From assembly GCA_014859965.1 (NCBI GenBank), contig JACZKQ010000199.1:1-47395 (forward strand): a stretch of DNA of 47,395 nt. Direction: 5' to 3'. The notes beneath the pieces are model-generated. The model saw only the letters and a list, made by a program, of their open reading frames with translations, was not told the DNA's origin and did no database searches. Shown here piece by piece: positions 38,664 to 45,970 of the stretch. Each line of letters begins with the position of its first letter. Within the stretch, counting starts at the first letter, position 1. The position numbers and the translations under genes were made by a program. This DNA is from Phycisphaerae bacterium. GTDB taxonomy: Bacteria > Planctomycetota > Phycisphaerae > Sedimentisphaerales > Anaerohalosphaeraceae.

Positions 38664-38678
38664 CAACACGTCGTGTTG
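38664..38678 (-). promoter_or_regulatory. Perfect 7-bp palindrome in the rpmI leader
   Basis: CAACACG-T-CGTGTTG (plus-strand reading) lies between the rpmI promoter and its ribosome site. It could be a DNA operator or, as RNA, part of an L20-type autoregulatory leader. The central single base disfavours a stable hairpin of full length. Confidence 0.4.
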
Positions 38679-38707
38679 TGATTTCCGTCAATTCCTGCGA
38701 ATTGGGT

Positions 38708-38737
38708 AATATATACAAGAACCCTCACCTGGGTCAA
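38708..38737 (-). promoter_or_regulatory. Promoter of rpmI-rplT-pheS
   Basis: On the minus strand TTGACC (38732-38737) is followed after 16-18 bases by the AT run TATATATT (38708-38715). Transcription would start about 50 bases before rpmI. Confidence 0.6.
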
Positions 38738-38754
38738 TGGTAATTTTATAAAAC

Positions 38755-38782
38755 AAAAAAAACACCGCCATGCGGCCGCGGT
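38755..38782 (-). terminator. Intrinsic terminator after infC
   Basis: On the minus strand a GC-rich stem (ACCGC / GCGGT, 9-base loop) is followed by G and eight U. It ends the thrS-infC transcript just before the rpmI promoter. Confidence 0.6.
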
Positions 38783-38840
38783 CGCATCACAGATGCACTT
38801 GACACTCAGTCCACGGAGAGGCTCGCCATTGCCTCCGGAG

Positions 38841-39350
38841 CTACTTCGGAGCCACAACCATTGTCATACGGCGGCCAAGTTTCACTGGCTCACGCTCGAC
38901 CTTGGCCTCTTCTCGAAGAGTCTCCAGTATTTCCTTGAACATTTCAAGGCCGTATTCCTGGTGCATCATTTCTCGCCCTCGAAACAGGATCGTGAACTGG
39001 ACTTTATGCCCTTTTTCGAGAAATTTGATGGCATGGCCTATCTTAATCTCCCGGTCATGGTCGTCAATTTTGGGGCGCAGGCGGATTTCCTTCAATGTCA
39101 CCGAATGCTGCTTTTTCTGATTCAGCTTCGCTTTGCGCTTCTGCTCGTAAAGCCACTTGCCGTGGTCCATAATTCGGCAAACGGGCGGTTCGGCAGTCGG
39201 CGAGACCTCTACCAGATCCAACCCTGCCTCACGCGCCATATTCAGGCCTTCGTGCGTCCCAACGATTCCTATCTGATTGTTTGCTGCGTCAATCAGCCGA
39301 ATCGGGCTGCGCCGAATCTGCTCATTGACTCGAAAATGTTGCTTACTGAT
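38841..39350 (-). CDS. infC: Translation initiation factor IF-3, rare ATC start
   Basis: IF-3 binds the 30S subunit, blocks premature 50S joining and checks the initiator codon. An ATG at 39239 would cut off the conserved N-terminus. Upstream in the same frame the protein reads FRVNEQIRRSPIRLID, exactly the family N-terminal motif, and the only plausible start is ATC at 39348-39350: the codon two before it is TAA, and AGGTG lies seven bases upstream. This gives 169 residues, close to the usual 170-180. infC in many bacteria starts with AUU, AUC or AUA, so that IF-3 represses its own translation. The N-domain spans about 1-75, and the C-domain (EIRLRPKIDDHD, GHKVQFTILFRGRE) the rest. Confidence 0.93.
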   Translation of the reverse strand: MSKQHFRVNEQIRRSPIRLIDAANNQIGIVGTHEGLNMAREAGLDLVEVSPTAEPPVCRIMDHGKWLYEQKRKAKLNQKKQHSVTLKEIRLRPKIDDHDREIKIGHAIKFLEKGHKVQFTILFRGREMMHQEYGLEMFKEILETLREEAKVEREPVKLGRRMTMVVAPK

Positions 39351-39418
39351 TGTTTATCACCTGACCTTTCTCAAAAGTAAAATAATGGCCGTGGCTCTGC
39401 GGCACGGCCCCATTCTGC

Positions 39419-41344
39419 CTACTTAAAGGCAACATCTGCTGATTTATCGTCAATTTTTTCCGTGACGATTGAAATAAACTTGTCCACGCTCACCGCAATG
39501 TTCTCTGTCTGTCCTGCCCAGCGAACGCTGACCGTATCGGTTTCGGCCTCCTTAGGCCCCACAACGACCATATACGGCACCTTGTCGCCATGGGTTTTGG
39601 CTATCTTAGCGCCTATTTTCTCGCTGGACATATCCGTGCTGCATCTCAGGTTCGCCCGTTTCAGACGGGCGGTGACGGCAACGGCGTAATCGCTTGTCTT
39701 GTCACTGATCGGCAGCACCCGAATCTGTTCGGGCGCAAGCCACAGGGGCATGTGGCCGCCATAGTGCTCGATCAGTATACCCATAAATCGCTCCAGCGAG
39801 CCTAAGATGGCCCGATGGATCATAACCGGCGTTTTTTCAGTATTATCTTTATCGGTGTAAGTCAATTCAAACCGTTCGGGCATCGAAAAGTCGAGTTGAA
39901 TTGTTCCCAACTGCCATGAACGCTTCAGGCAGTCGGCGATGTGGAAATCGATTTTTGGGCCGTAAAATGCGCCGTCGCCTGGATTTAACTGGTAATCGAT
40001 CCCTTTCTCCTTAAGGGCGTTGGCGAGCGCACTGGTGGCGATCTCCCATATCTCGTCTGAGCCGATGTGCTTGTCCGGCTTGGTGGACAGTTCGATATGG
40101 TAGTCACCGAAGCCGAACGCCCGGTACAACTCCATCACCAGGTTGATTACGCCAACGATTTCCTGCTGGATCTGCTCAGGCATGCAGAAGATGTGGGCGT
40201 CGTCCTGGGTGAACTGCCGCACACGCACCAGGCCGTGCATCTGGCCGCTGGGCTCATAACGGTGCACCAGCCCTAATTCCGCCATGCGTATCGGGAATTC
40301 ACGGTAGGAGTGCTTGTTGGACTTGTAAATAAGTAGTCCGCCGGGGCAGTTCATGGGTTTGATGGCATAATTGACGTTGTCGACCGTGGTGAAGTACATA
40401 TTCTCTTTGTAGTTGTCCCAGTGCCCGCTGCGGTGCCATAGGGCCTCGTTGAGAATAATCGGCGTCTTGCATTCCTCATAGCCGTACTTCCTGTGCACGC
40501 TCCGCCAGAAATCGATGATTGCATTCCAGATCACCATGCCCTTCGGATGAAGGAACGCAAACCCCGGTCCCTCTTCGTGAAAACTGAACAAATCCATTTG
40601 TCTGCCGATGAGGCGATGGTCCCGCTTCTTTGCCTCTTCAAGCATGTGCAGGTATTCGTCCAGTTCCTTCTTGTTTCGCCAGACCGTGCCGTACACCCGC
40701 TGAAGCATTTTTTCGCTGGCATCCCCGTGCCAGTAAGCCCCCGCGACGGACATGATTTTCAACGCTTTCGGATCGATCCGGCCTGTGGCAGGCACATGGG
40801 GCCCGCGACAAAGGTCTTGAAATCCATCGCCATGCGAGTAAAAACTGATGACGTCCCCTTCGGCCCGCTGGATATTGTCGGTCTTGTAAACGTCGCGGGC
40901 CATTTTTTGGAGGGCGTCTTCGCGGTTCATCTCGATGCGCTGAAACGGCGTATCGGCCTTGATGATCTCGCGCATCTTCGCCTCGATCCGGTCGAAATCC
41001 TCGGGCCGTATCGCGGTGTCCAGGTCGATGTCGTAATAGAAGCCGTCTCGTACGGCAGGGCCGTAAACCAGCCTGGCCTGGGGCCAGATACTGCATATCG
41101 CCTCGGCCATGATGTGGGCACAACTGTGCCGCAGAACCTCGAGACCCGCGTCACTTTTGGTTGTAATGATCTCGAGGCGTGCCCGCCCACAAACAGGTGT
41201 TGACAGGTCGACAAGTTCCCCGTTGAGCCGGCCGACAAGAGCTGCCTTTGCAAGGCCGGGCCCGATTTGCTGCGCGATATCCCCCACGGTGGCCCCATCG
41301 GGCGCTTCGCGGACGCTTCCGTCAGGAAGTTCAATTTCAGCCAT
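39419..41344 (-). CDS. thrS: Threonine--tRNA ligase
   Basis: A 641-residue synthetase with an N-terminal TGS domain (MAEIELPDGSVREAPDGATV, about 1-62), the editing/second additional domain (about 65-225, containing HSCAHIMAEA), the class II core with WHRSGHWDNYKENMYFT and motif 2 in GLVHRYEPSGQMHGLVRVRQF, motif 3 near RAILGSLERFMGILIEHYGG, and the anticodon-binding domain at about 540-630. MAEIEL at 41344 is the family-like start; the longer frame is spurious. It is first in the translation gene cluster and has its own promoter at 41379-41406. No T-box-like leader fits in the roughly 30-base untranslated region. Confidence 0.97.
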   Translation of the reverse strand: MAEIELPDGSVREAPDGATVGDIAQQIGPGLAKAALVGRLNGELVDLSTPVCGRARLEIITTKSDAGLEVLRHSCAHIMAEAICSIWPQARLVYGPAVRDGFYYDIDLDTAIRPEDFDRIEAKMREIIKADTPFQRIEMNREDALQKMARDVYKTDNIQRAEGDVISFYSHGDGFQDLCRGPHVPATGRIDPKALKIMSVAGAYWHGDASEKMLQRVYGTVWRNKKELDEYLHMLEEAKKRDHRLIGRQMDLFSFHEEGPGFAFLHPKGMVIWNAIIDFWRSVHRKYGYEECKTPIILNEALWHRSGHWDNYKENMYFTTVDNVNYAIKPMNCPGGLLIYKSNKHSYREFPIRMAELGLVHRYEPSGQMHGLVRVRQFTQDDAHIFCMPEQIQQEIVGVINLVMELYRAFGFGDYHIELSTKPDKHIGSDEIWEIATSALANALKEKGIDYQLNPGDGAFYGPKIDFHIADCLKRSWQLGTIQLDFSMPERFELTYTDKDNTEKTPVMIHRAILGSLERFMGILIEHYGGHMPLWLAPEQIRVLPISDKTSDYAVAVTARLKRANLRCSTDMSSEKIGAKIAKTHGDKVPYMVVVGPKEAETDTVSVRWAGQTENIAVSVDKFISIVTEKIDDKSADVAFK

Positions 41345-41378
41345 GTAACGTTCCCAAAAACAACGATCCCTGCCTGAT

Positions 41379-41406
41379 AATATAGACGTCTGAAGAAAAA
41401 TGTCAA
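41379..41406 (-). promoter_or_regulatory. Strong promoter of thrS, overlapping the end of the phosphatase gene
   Basis: On the minus strand TTGACA (41401-41406), a 16-base spacer and TATATT (41379-41384). The -35 box overlaps the stop codon of the preceding HAD gene (41403-41405). Confidence 0.65.
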
Positions 41407-42050
41407 GCCAGCAAATCCAATATTTCGGCGGGCGATTCAACGATTATATCCGCATTGGCGGCGGCCAGGTCCTCTCTGCCTCGAAAGCCCCAGGCGACTC
41501 CGACGGATCGGATGCCGGCGGCGGCGGCCGTCTGGATATCAACGTCGCTGTCGCCGACAAAAAGTGCTTCGTCCGTCGTAATACGCATGCCGGCGATCAG
41601 TTCGAGCGCTGTTGTCGGGTCGGGTTTGATACGGTTGTGGCCGGTGGCGCCGACGATGTCGTCGAAAACGCCTGCTCCGAAGTAGTGTTCGACGATCTCT
41701 TTGGCGACATCCTGGTCCTTGTTTGTGAGGACCGCCAGACGCACGCCGCGGCGGCGGAGTTCCTCTATTACGGTCAACAAGCCGGGATAGACGGCGGTCT
41801 GATCGCAGCAGTGGCCGCGGTAATAATCGCGCATTCGCCCGGCAACGGGTTCGGCGAGGTGCTGATTCTCGGGGCCAACAGCGCGGCGGGAGAACATGGG
41901 CAGGGCGTTGCCGATCATCATCCGGCATTCTTCGGCGGTTCTCGGGGCCAGGCCGACAGCGGTCAGGGCGACATTCATCGCATCAGTCAGGTCCTGGAGC
42001 GTGTCCACGAGCGTGCCGTCCAGGTCGAAAATCATTGCCTTGTAGTTCAC
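41403..42050 (-). CDS. HAD-superfamily phosphatase, phosphoglycolate phosphatase-like (215 aa)
   Basis: Motif I is MIFDLDGTLVDT (nucleophile Asp and general acid Asp), motif II is LTNKDQ, a lysine follows in the RIKPDP segment, and motif IV is GDSDVDIQTAAAAG. A helical cap between motifs I and II places it in subfamily IA, which includes Gph (2-phosphoglycolate phosphatase) and several sugar-phosphate phosphatases; the substrate cannot be read from sequence. The GTG at 42050 is chosen because GAGGT lies upstream and the fold starts immediately; the longer frame runs through the promoter region. It faces the divergent FHA gene across paired promoters. Confidence 0.87.
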   Translation of the reverse strand: MNYKAMIFDLDGTLVDTLQDLTDAMNVALTAVGLAPRTAEECRMMIGNALPMFSRRAVGPENQHLAEPVAGRMRDYYRGHCCDQTAVYPGLLTVIEELRRRGVRLAVLTNKDQDVAKEIVEHYFGAGVFDDIVGATGHNRIKPDPTTALELIAGMRITTDEALFVGDSDVDIQTAAAAGIRSVGVAWGFRGREDLAAANADIIVESPAEILDLLA

Positions 42051-42082
42051 TTGTAACCTCTTTTGCTCTATAAAGTTGGGCG

Positions 42083-42110
42083 ACTGTATCATTTCGGATG
42101 ACCATGTCAA
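42083..42110 (-). promoter_or_regulatory. Promoter of the HAD phosphatase gene
   Basis: On the minus strand TTGACA (42105-42110), a 16-base spacer and TACAGT (42083-42088). Confidence 0.5.
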
Positions 42111-42166
42111 GCACCACACGCAAATATTTTCAGTTATTCCGATATGGTCTTGCGGAAAGCCTGAGA

Positions 42167-42195
42167 TTGACTTATACTCGGGCGACGAATATGTT
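42167..42195 (+). promoter_or_regulatory. Promoter of the FHA gene
   Basis: TTGACT (42167-42172), a 17-base spacer and TATGTT (42190-42195). The leader would be about 15 bases and includes the ribosome site AAAGGAA. Confidence 0.55.
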
Positions 42196-42216
42196 CGTTT
42201 TGAAAGGAACAACGCC

Positions 42217-42735
42217 ATGAAAGTGAACCTGGTCCTTTTCAAAAAGAATGGTTCTACAAAGGCCTTTCCTCTTCCACAGGACGTGACGGTCATCGGCCGC
42301 CAGCAGCAGTGCGATTTCTGTGTTCCCCTCATGATCGTCTCGCGGAAGCACTGCGAGATCAATCAGGACCAGGGCATTCTGCGCGTGCGGGATCTCACTT
42401 CACGCAACGGCACCTTTGTCAACGGCAAGAAAGTGGCGGAGGCAGTCCTTAACCCCGGCGACAAGGTGCAGGTGGGCCCCGTGTCGTTTGTGATCCAGAT
42501 CGATGGGGAGCCTGCCAACGTCTCCGCCTCGGACTCCGATATTCTGCACGCGCCTGCCCATCTCGGCGACAGTGCCGAACAGCCCGGCGAGCAGGATGAG
42601 GACTTCAGCATCGATGAGGTCGATACGATGCATCACGGCAACATACAGGATGAAGCTGAAGAAGATGAAGACGACGACCTTGACTTTTTTGACGATCTCA
42701 TCGAAGGCGCCCAAGGGGAGAATCCCGCATCTTGA
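42217..42735 (+). CDS. FHA-domain protein with acidic tail (172 aa)
   Basis: One forkhead-associated domain fills about residues 1-95: VIGRQQQCDFCV, the phosphothreonine-contact segment SRKHCEI, and SRNGTFVNG. The remainder is low-complexity and highly acidic (EEDEDDDLDFFDD near the end) and probably disordered. FHA domains bind phosphothreonine peptides and usually work with Ser/Thr kinases; none is in the window. ATG at 42217 is chosen for its AAAGGAA ribosome site and because the domain starts there. No transmembrane segment is seen. Partner and pathway are unknown. Confidence 0.88.
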   Translation: MKVNLVLFKKNGSTKAFPLPQDVTVIGRQQQCDFCVPLMIVSRKHCEINQDQGILRVRDLTSRNGTFVNGKKVAEAVLNPGDKVQVGPVSFVIQIDGEPANVSASDSDILHAPAHLGDSAEQPGEQDEDFSIDEVDTMHHGNIQDEAEEDEDDDLDFFDDLIEGAQGENPAS

Positions 42736-42781
42736 ACACCCGTCCTTTTGCGCAGTAATGGTGTGTGTAAACCTCTGAATG

Positions 42782-42790
42782 TGGTACAAT
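42782..42790 (+). promoter_or_regulatory. Extended -10 promoter giving a leaderless rlmN transcript
   Basis: TGGTACAAT (TGn plus TACAAT at 42785-42790) ends six bases before the rlmN ATG at 42797, so the predicted first transcribed base is at or next to the A of the start codon. There is no ribosome site between them. Confidence 0.5.
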
Positions 42791-42796
42791 GCGCAA

Positions 42797-43831
42797 ATGG
42801 ACAAAGACCTCAAAAATAGAACGCACAAGGAACTGGAACAGTTGGCGCTGGATTTCGGCCAGAAGGAATATCTCGCCGACTACATCTTCTCATTTATCCA
42901 CTCCCACGATGCCGCAGTACTGGATGACATAACGCCGCTGTCGAAGGCATTCCGCACCAAACTGGCGGAGGGACAGTATTTTATCTCCCGTCTGCAAACG
43001 GTCGAGAAACTTGTCGATCCTGACGGCACTGTCAAATTTGTGTTTGCCGCGGCCGACGGAACCCAGTTCGAATCCGTCCTTCTGACCGACGAAAAAGAGG
43101 GGCGGCGGACGCTCTGTGTATCCTGCCAGTCGGGGTGCCGAATGGGTTGTGCGTTCTGCGCAACCGGCCGGCTGAGGTTCGCCCGGGATCTGTCCGCCGG
43201 CGAGATCGCCGACCAGGTGAACCAGGCCGTCGCACACTGCGGAAAGGTCAACAACGTGGTCTACATGGGAATGGGCGAGCCGTTTGACAACTACGATAAT
43301 GTCATCCGTTCATTACACATTCTCAACGACAGGGCGGGCAAGGCCATCGGCCAGCGCCATATAACTGTGTCTACGTGCGGCATCTGCGAGGGCATTGAAC
43401 GGTTCGCCGACGAGCACCTCCAGGTGCGCCTGGCGATTTCGCTTCATGGCCCTACCGACGAACTTCGGCAGCAAATGATGAGCGTCGCGAAGAAGTATCC
43501 TTTGAAGAGGCTGCTGGCGTCCATACGCCATTATCAACACGCCGCAGGCAGGCGGGTCACATTTGAGTACTGTCTGATAAACGAGGTGAACGATTCCCGT
43601 GAGCATGCCCGTTCACTGGCACGCCTCATCAAGGACATTGATGCCGTCGTGAACCTGATCGAGTACAACCCGCACGAAGGCTGCGCGTTTCAGCCAAGTC
43701 CTCGCCGGGCGATACACGGATTCCGGGACGTCCTCGCGGAGGCAGGCATCGAGACGGTTATCCGTTACCGTCGGGGCCGGTCCATTAGAGCCGCTTGCGG
43801 CCAGTTGGGTGCAGCCCGACAAGGCGGCTGA
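42797..43831 (+). CDS. rlmN: Dual-specificity RNA methyltransferase RlmN
   Basis: A radical SAM enzyme that methylates C2 of A2503 in 23S rRNA and A37 in some tRNAs. The 4Fe-4S cysteines are Cys114, Cys118 and Cys121 in CRMGCAFC. Typical family motifs follow: VNNVVYMGMGEPFDNYDNV, RLAISLHGPTDELR, and the C-terminal RYRRGRSIRAACGQL, whose Cys forms the thioether intermediate. The methylated cysteine corresponds to the Cys of this last motif. ATG 42797 is preferred over ATG 42779, which lies upstream of the -10 box. Length 344 fits the family (E. coli 384). Confidence 0.94.
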   Translation: MDKDLKNRTHKELEQLALDFGQKEYLADYIFSFIHSHDAAVLDDITPLSKAFRTKLAEGQYFISRLQTVEKLVDPDGTVKFVFAAADGTQFESVLLTDEKEGRRTLCVSCQSGCRMGCAFCATGRLRFARDLSAGEIADQVNQAVAHCGKVNNVVYMGMGEPFDNYDNVIRSLHILNDRAGKAIGQRHITVSTCGICEGIERFADEHLQVRLAISLHGPTDELRQQMMSVAKKYPLKRLLASIRHYQHAAGRRVTFEYCLINEVNDSREHARSLARLIKDIDAVVNLIEYNPHEGCAFQPSPRRAIHGFRDVLAEAGIETVIRYRRGRSIRAACGQLGAARQGG

Positions 43832-43891
43832 ACAGGCGCGCAGAATTCACGTCGCATGCCAGCCCCTGCATATCACCCGGTGCTGCAGTTT

Positions 43892-45727
43892 CTATTTTGC
43901 GTCGGTGAACTCCGTAATACGAATATTGCGGTAGGCGACCGGGCCGTGGTCGCCTTGGAACATGATAGGGCCTTTGGCCGCTTCCCGGCCGCTCACGCCG
44001 CCGGGGGTCGGTCCGGGCAACACGAGGTTCTGGTGAAGGATGACGCCATTTAACTGAACCTTGGCAAGTTCCATGTTGGCAATCTTGTTGCCCGCGGCAT
44101 CATAACGCGGTGCATTGACATCAATGACGTATTTTTGCCACTCACCGGGCCTCTTGCTGGCATTTTTCGGCGGTGGGGCGGCGCCGTACACGGCGCCCAT
44201 GTCGCCGCTGCCCATCTTGTCGCGTCCCCAACTGTCCAATACCTGTATTTCGTATTCGCCCATGACGTAAACGCCGGAGTTGGAACCCTGCGGCACCATG
44301 ACATCGACCTCAATCCGGGCATCGCCGAATGTTTCAGTCGAGAAGATGTCAATGCTCTGCCCGTTTCGTTCGGCCAGGTTAATCATCTCACCGGCGCCGC
44401 CCTTCGAGACGAGTTGCTTCGGATCGGCGGAAGAAATCGCGGCTGTTCCCACGACCCACTTTCCGTCGCTCATGTTCCTGCCGCCTTTAAGTTTCCAAGT
44501 TTTCAGGTCGCTGCCGTTGAACGGGATATGCGCCGTGCAGGTCTGCGCCTGCAGGATTTCAACATTCCTGAACATGATTTCCATGTCCTGACTGCCGTGC
44601 AGTTGCAGTGCAAAATGGCCCTGGAGGCGGCCGGGGTCGTCGATGAGTTCGGCGGTCTTTGTGCCGTTGACGTGGACGACAATGTGGCGGCCGTTGGCAT
44701 GGACGCTCATGTCGTTCCATTCGCCGGGCTTGAAGTACTTGGCGACGTCCTCGGATTTGGGCTGAATGACCCATGCCCGGCCGCCGGTTTCATAGAGGCC
44801 GCCGACGTCATTGGATGCATCAATTTCAGCCTGGAAACCGTGCACGCCCACGCCGTCGTTGCTCTTTTGGCTGCGGAAATAGAAGCCGCTGTTGCCCTTG
44901 AGGGCCTTGAACTGAAGGCGAACGGTGAAGTCGCCGTAGGCGGCGTCGCTGACGAGCAGGCCGTGGCGGGCTTCACTTGCGGGGCTCGTGGCGACGATGA
45001 CGCCGTCGCGGACTTCCCAGTTGCCGCCGGGCAGCGTATGCCAGCCGGCCAGAGTCTTGCCGTCAAACAGGGGACGCCAGACGTGGCGGCCGAGTTCGCG
45101 GATGCGGATGTTGCGCCAGCGGACCTGGAGCTTCGGGTCGCCGCCGACAGAGTGGACCTGCAGGCCGATGAAGCCGGTGGTGTCGAGCGTGTCGATCGTA
45201 TCGGTGCAGGGGACGCCATTGATCCATGTCTGGATACGGGGGCCGGTGCAGGCGATGCGGTACTGATTCCAGTCGTCGTCCTTGTAGGCCTTTGCGGCGG
45301 GGGAGTCCTTGGGGATGAGGTAGACCCATCGGCCGCGGCGGCCTTCGTCGTAGATGCTCCCGGCGGAGGCGGTACGGGCGGCGGCGATTTCGGCCTGGTA
45401 GCCAAAGACGCGGTTCTCCTTGGTGACGCGGCTGCGGACCTGGACGCCTGAGTTGAGGGCCGGATCGCACTTGACTTCGAATTCGAGAACAAAGTCCCCG
45501 TAATCGGATTCAGTGCAGAGGAAGGTATTGGGGCTGCCCTTGACCGTTGTGCCTACGATGGCCCCGTCTTCAATGTGGTATTCGGCCGTGCCGCCGCGGA
45601 CGTGCCAGCCGTCCAATGTCTTGCCGTCGAAGAGCGGCCGCCACGCCTGTGCGAAGCCCGACGACGCACACAAAACCATTCCTGCAAAGATCACAGCCAG
45701 AACAAATTTACCTGACAAGCACCGCAT
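43892..45727 (-). CDS. Secreted triple DUF1080 (3-keto-disaccharide hydrolase family) protein (611 aa)
   Basis: After a signal peptide (about 1-27) there are three successive DUF1080 jelly-roll units: about 28-212 and 214-396, each opening with WRPLFDGKTL.GWH, and about 400-608, opening with HIPFNGSDLKTWKLKGG. Each shows the family strands (ADYGDFVLEFEVK / AYGDFTVRLQFKA / TFGDARIEVDVMV, and NSGVQVRSR / NSGFYFRSQ / NSGVYVMGEYEIQVLDSWG). Some DUF1080 members hydrolyse 3-keto-glycosides and others are carbohydrate-binding; the domain is greatly expanded in planctomycetes. Three units in one chain is less common than one or two. The ribosome site is GGAGGAAA. A sugar isomerase gene is divergent. 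Confidence 0.88.
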   Translation of the reverse strand: MRCLSGKFVLAVIFAGMVLCASSGFAQAWRPLFDGKTLDGWHVRGGTAEYHIEDGAIVGTTVKGSPNTFLCTESDYGDFVLEFEVKCDPALNSGVQVRSRVTKENRVFGYQAEIAAARTASAGSIYDEGRRGRWVYLIPKDSPAAKAYKDDDWNQYRIACTGPRIQTWINGVPCTDTIDTLDTTGFIGLQVHSVGGDPKLQVRWRNIRIRELGRHVWRPLFDGKTLAGWHTLPGGNWEVRDGVIVATSPASEARHGLLVSDAAYGDFTVRLQFKALKGNSGFYFRSQKSNDGVGVHGFQAEIDASNDVGGLYETGGRAWVIQPKSEDVAKYFKPGEWNDMSVHANGRHIVVHVNGTKTAELIDDPGRLQGHFALQLHGSQDMEIMFRNVEILQAQTCTAHIPFNGSDLKTWKLKGGRNMSDGKWVVGTAAISSADPKQLVSKGGAGEMINLAERNGQSIDIFSTETFGDARIEVDVMVPQGSNSGVYVMGEYEIQVLDSWGRDKMGSGDMGAVYGAAPPPKNASKRPGEWQKYVIDVNAPRYDAAGNKIANMELAKVQLNGVILHQNLVLPGPTPGGVSGREAAKGPIMFQGDHGPVAYRNIRITEFTDAK

Positions 45728-45780
45728 GGCTTTCCTCCGGTCAAATTGTAATTTTCATCATGATCCGTACGCTGAAAGCA

Positions 45781-45809
45781 TATATATCATAAAAGGCCGG
45801 CCAAGACAA
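45781..45809 (-). promoter_or_regulatory. Promoter of the triple DUF1080 gene
   Basis: On the minus strand TTGTCT (45804-45809), a 17-base spacer and TATATA (45781-45786). The leader is about 50 bases. Confidence 0.45.
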
Positions 45810-45844
45810 GCGTTGCGTGTGGTAAGCGGTTCGTCAAAACGGGG

Positions 45845-45872
45845 TGGACAAGGGGCAGGAAGGACGTATAAT
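45845..45872 (+). promoter_or_regulatory. Promoter of the sugar isomerase gene
   Basis: TGGACA (45845-45850), a 16-base spacer and a perfect TATAAT (45867-45872). The leader is about 90 bases. Confidence 0.55.
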
Positions 45873-45970
45873 TGCCGCCGAACGGACCTTCAGTGTCTCA
45901 GGGCTGTTCATTGGTGTTTGTATTACTTGTTTGTTCGCAAAACAGCTACGCGTATGGAAAGGAACGACTG

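Noticed and set aside
41345..41402. T-box riboswitch upstream of thrS
   Set aside because: The untranslated leader is only about 30 bases and has no specifier or antiterminator structure.
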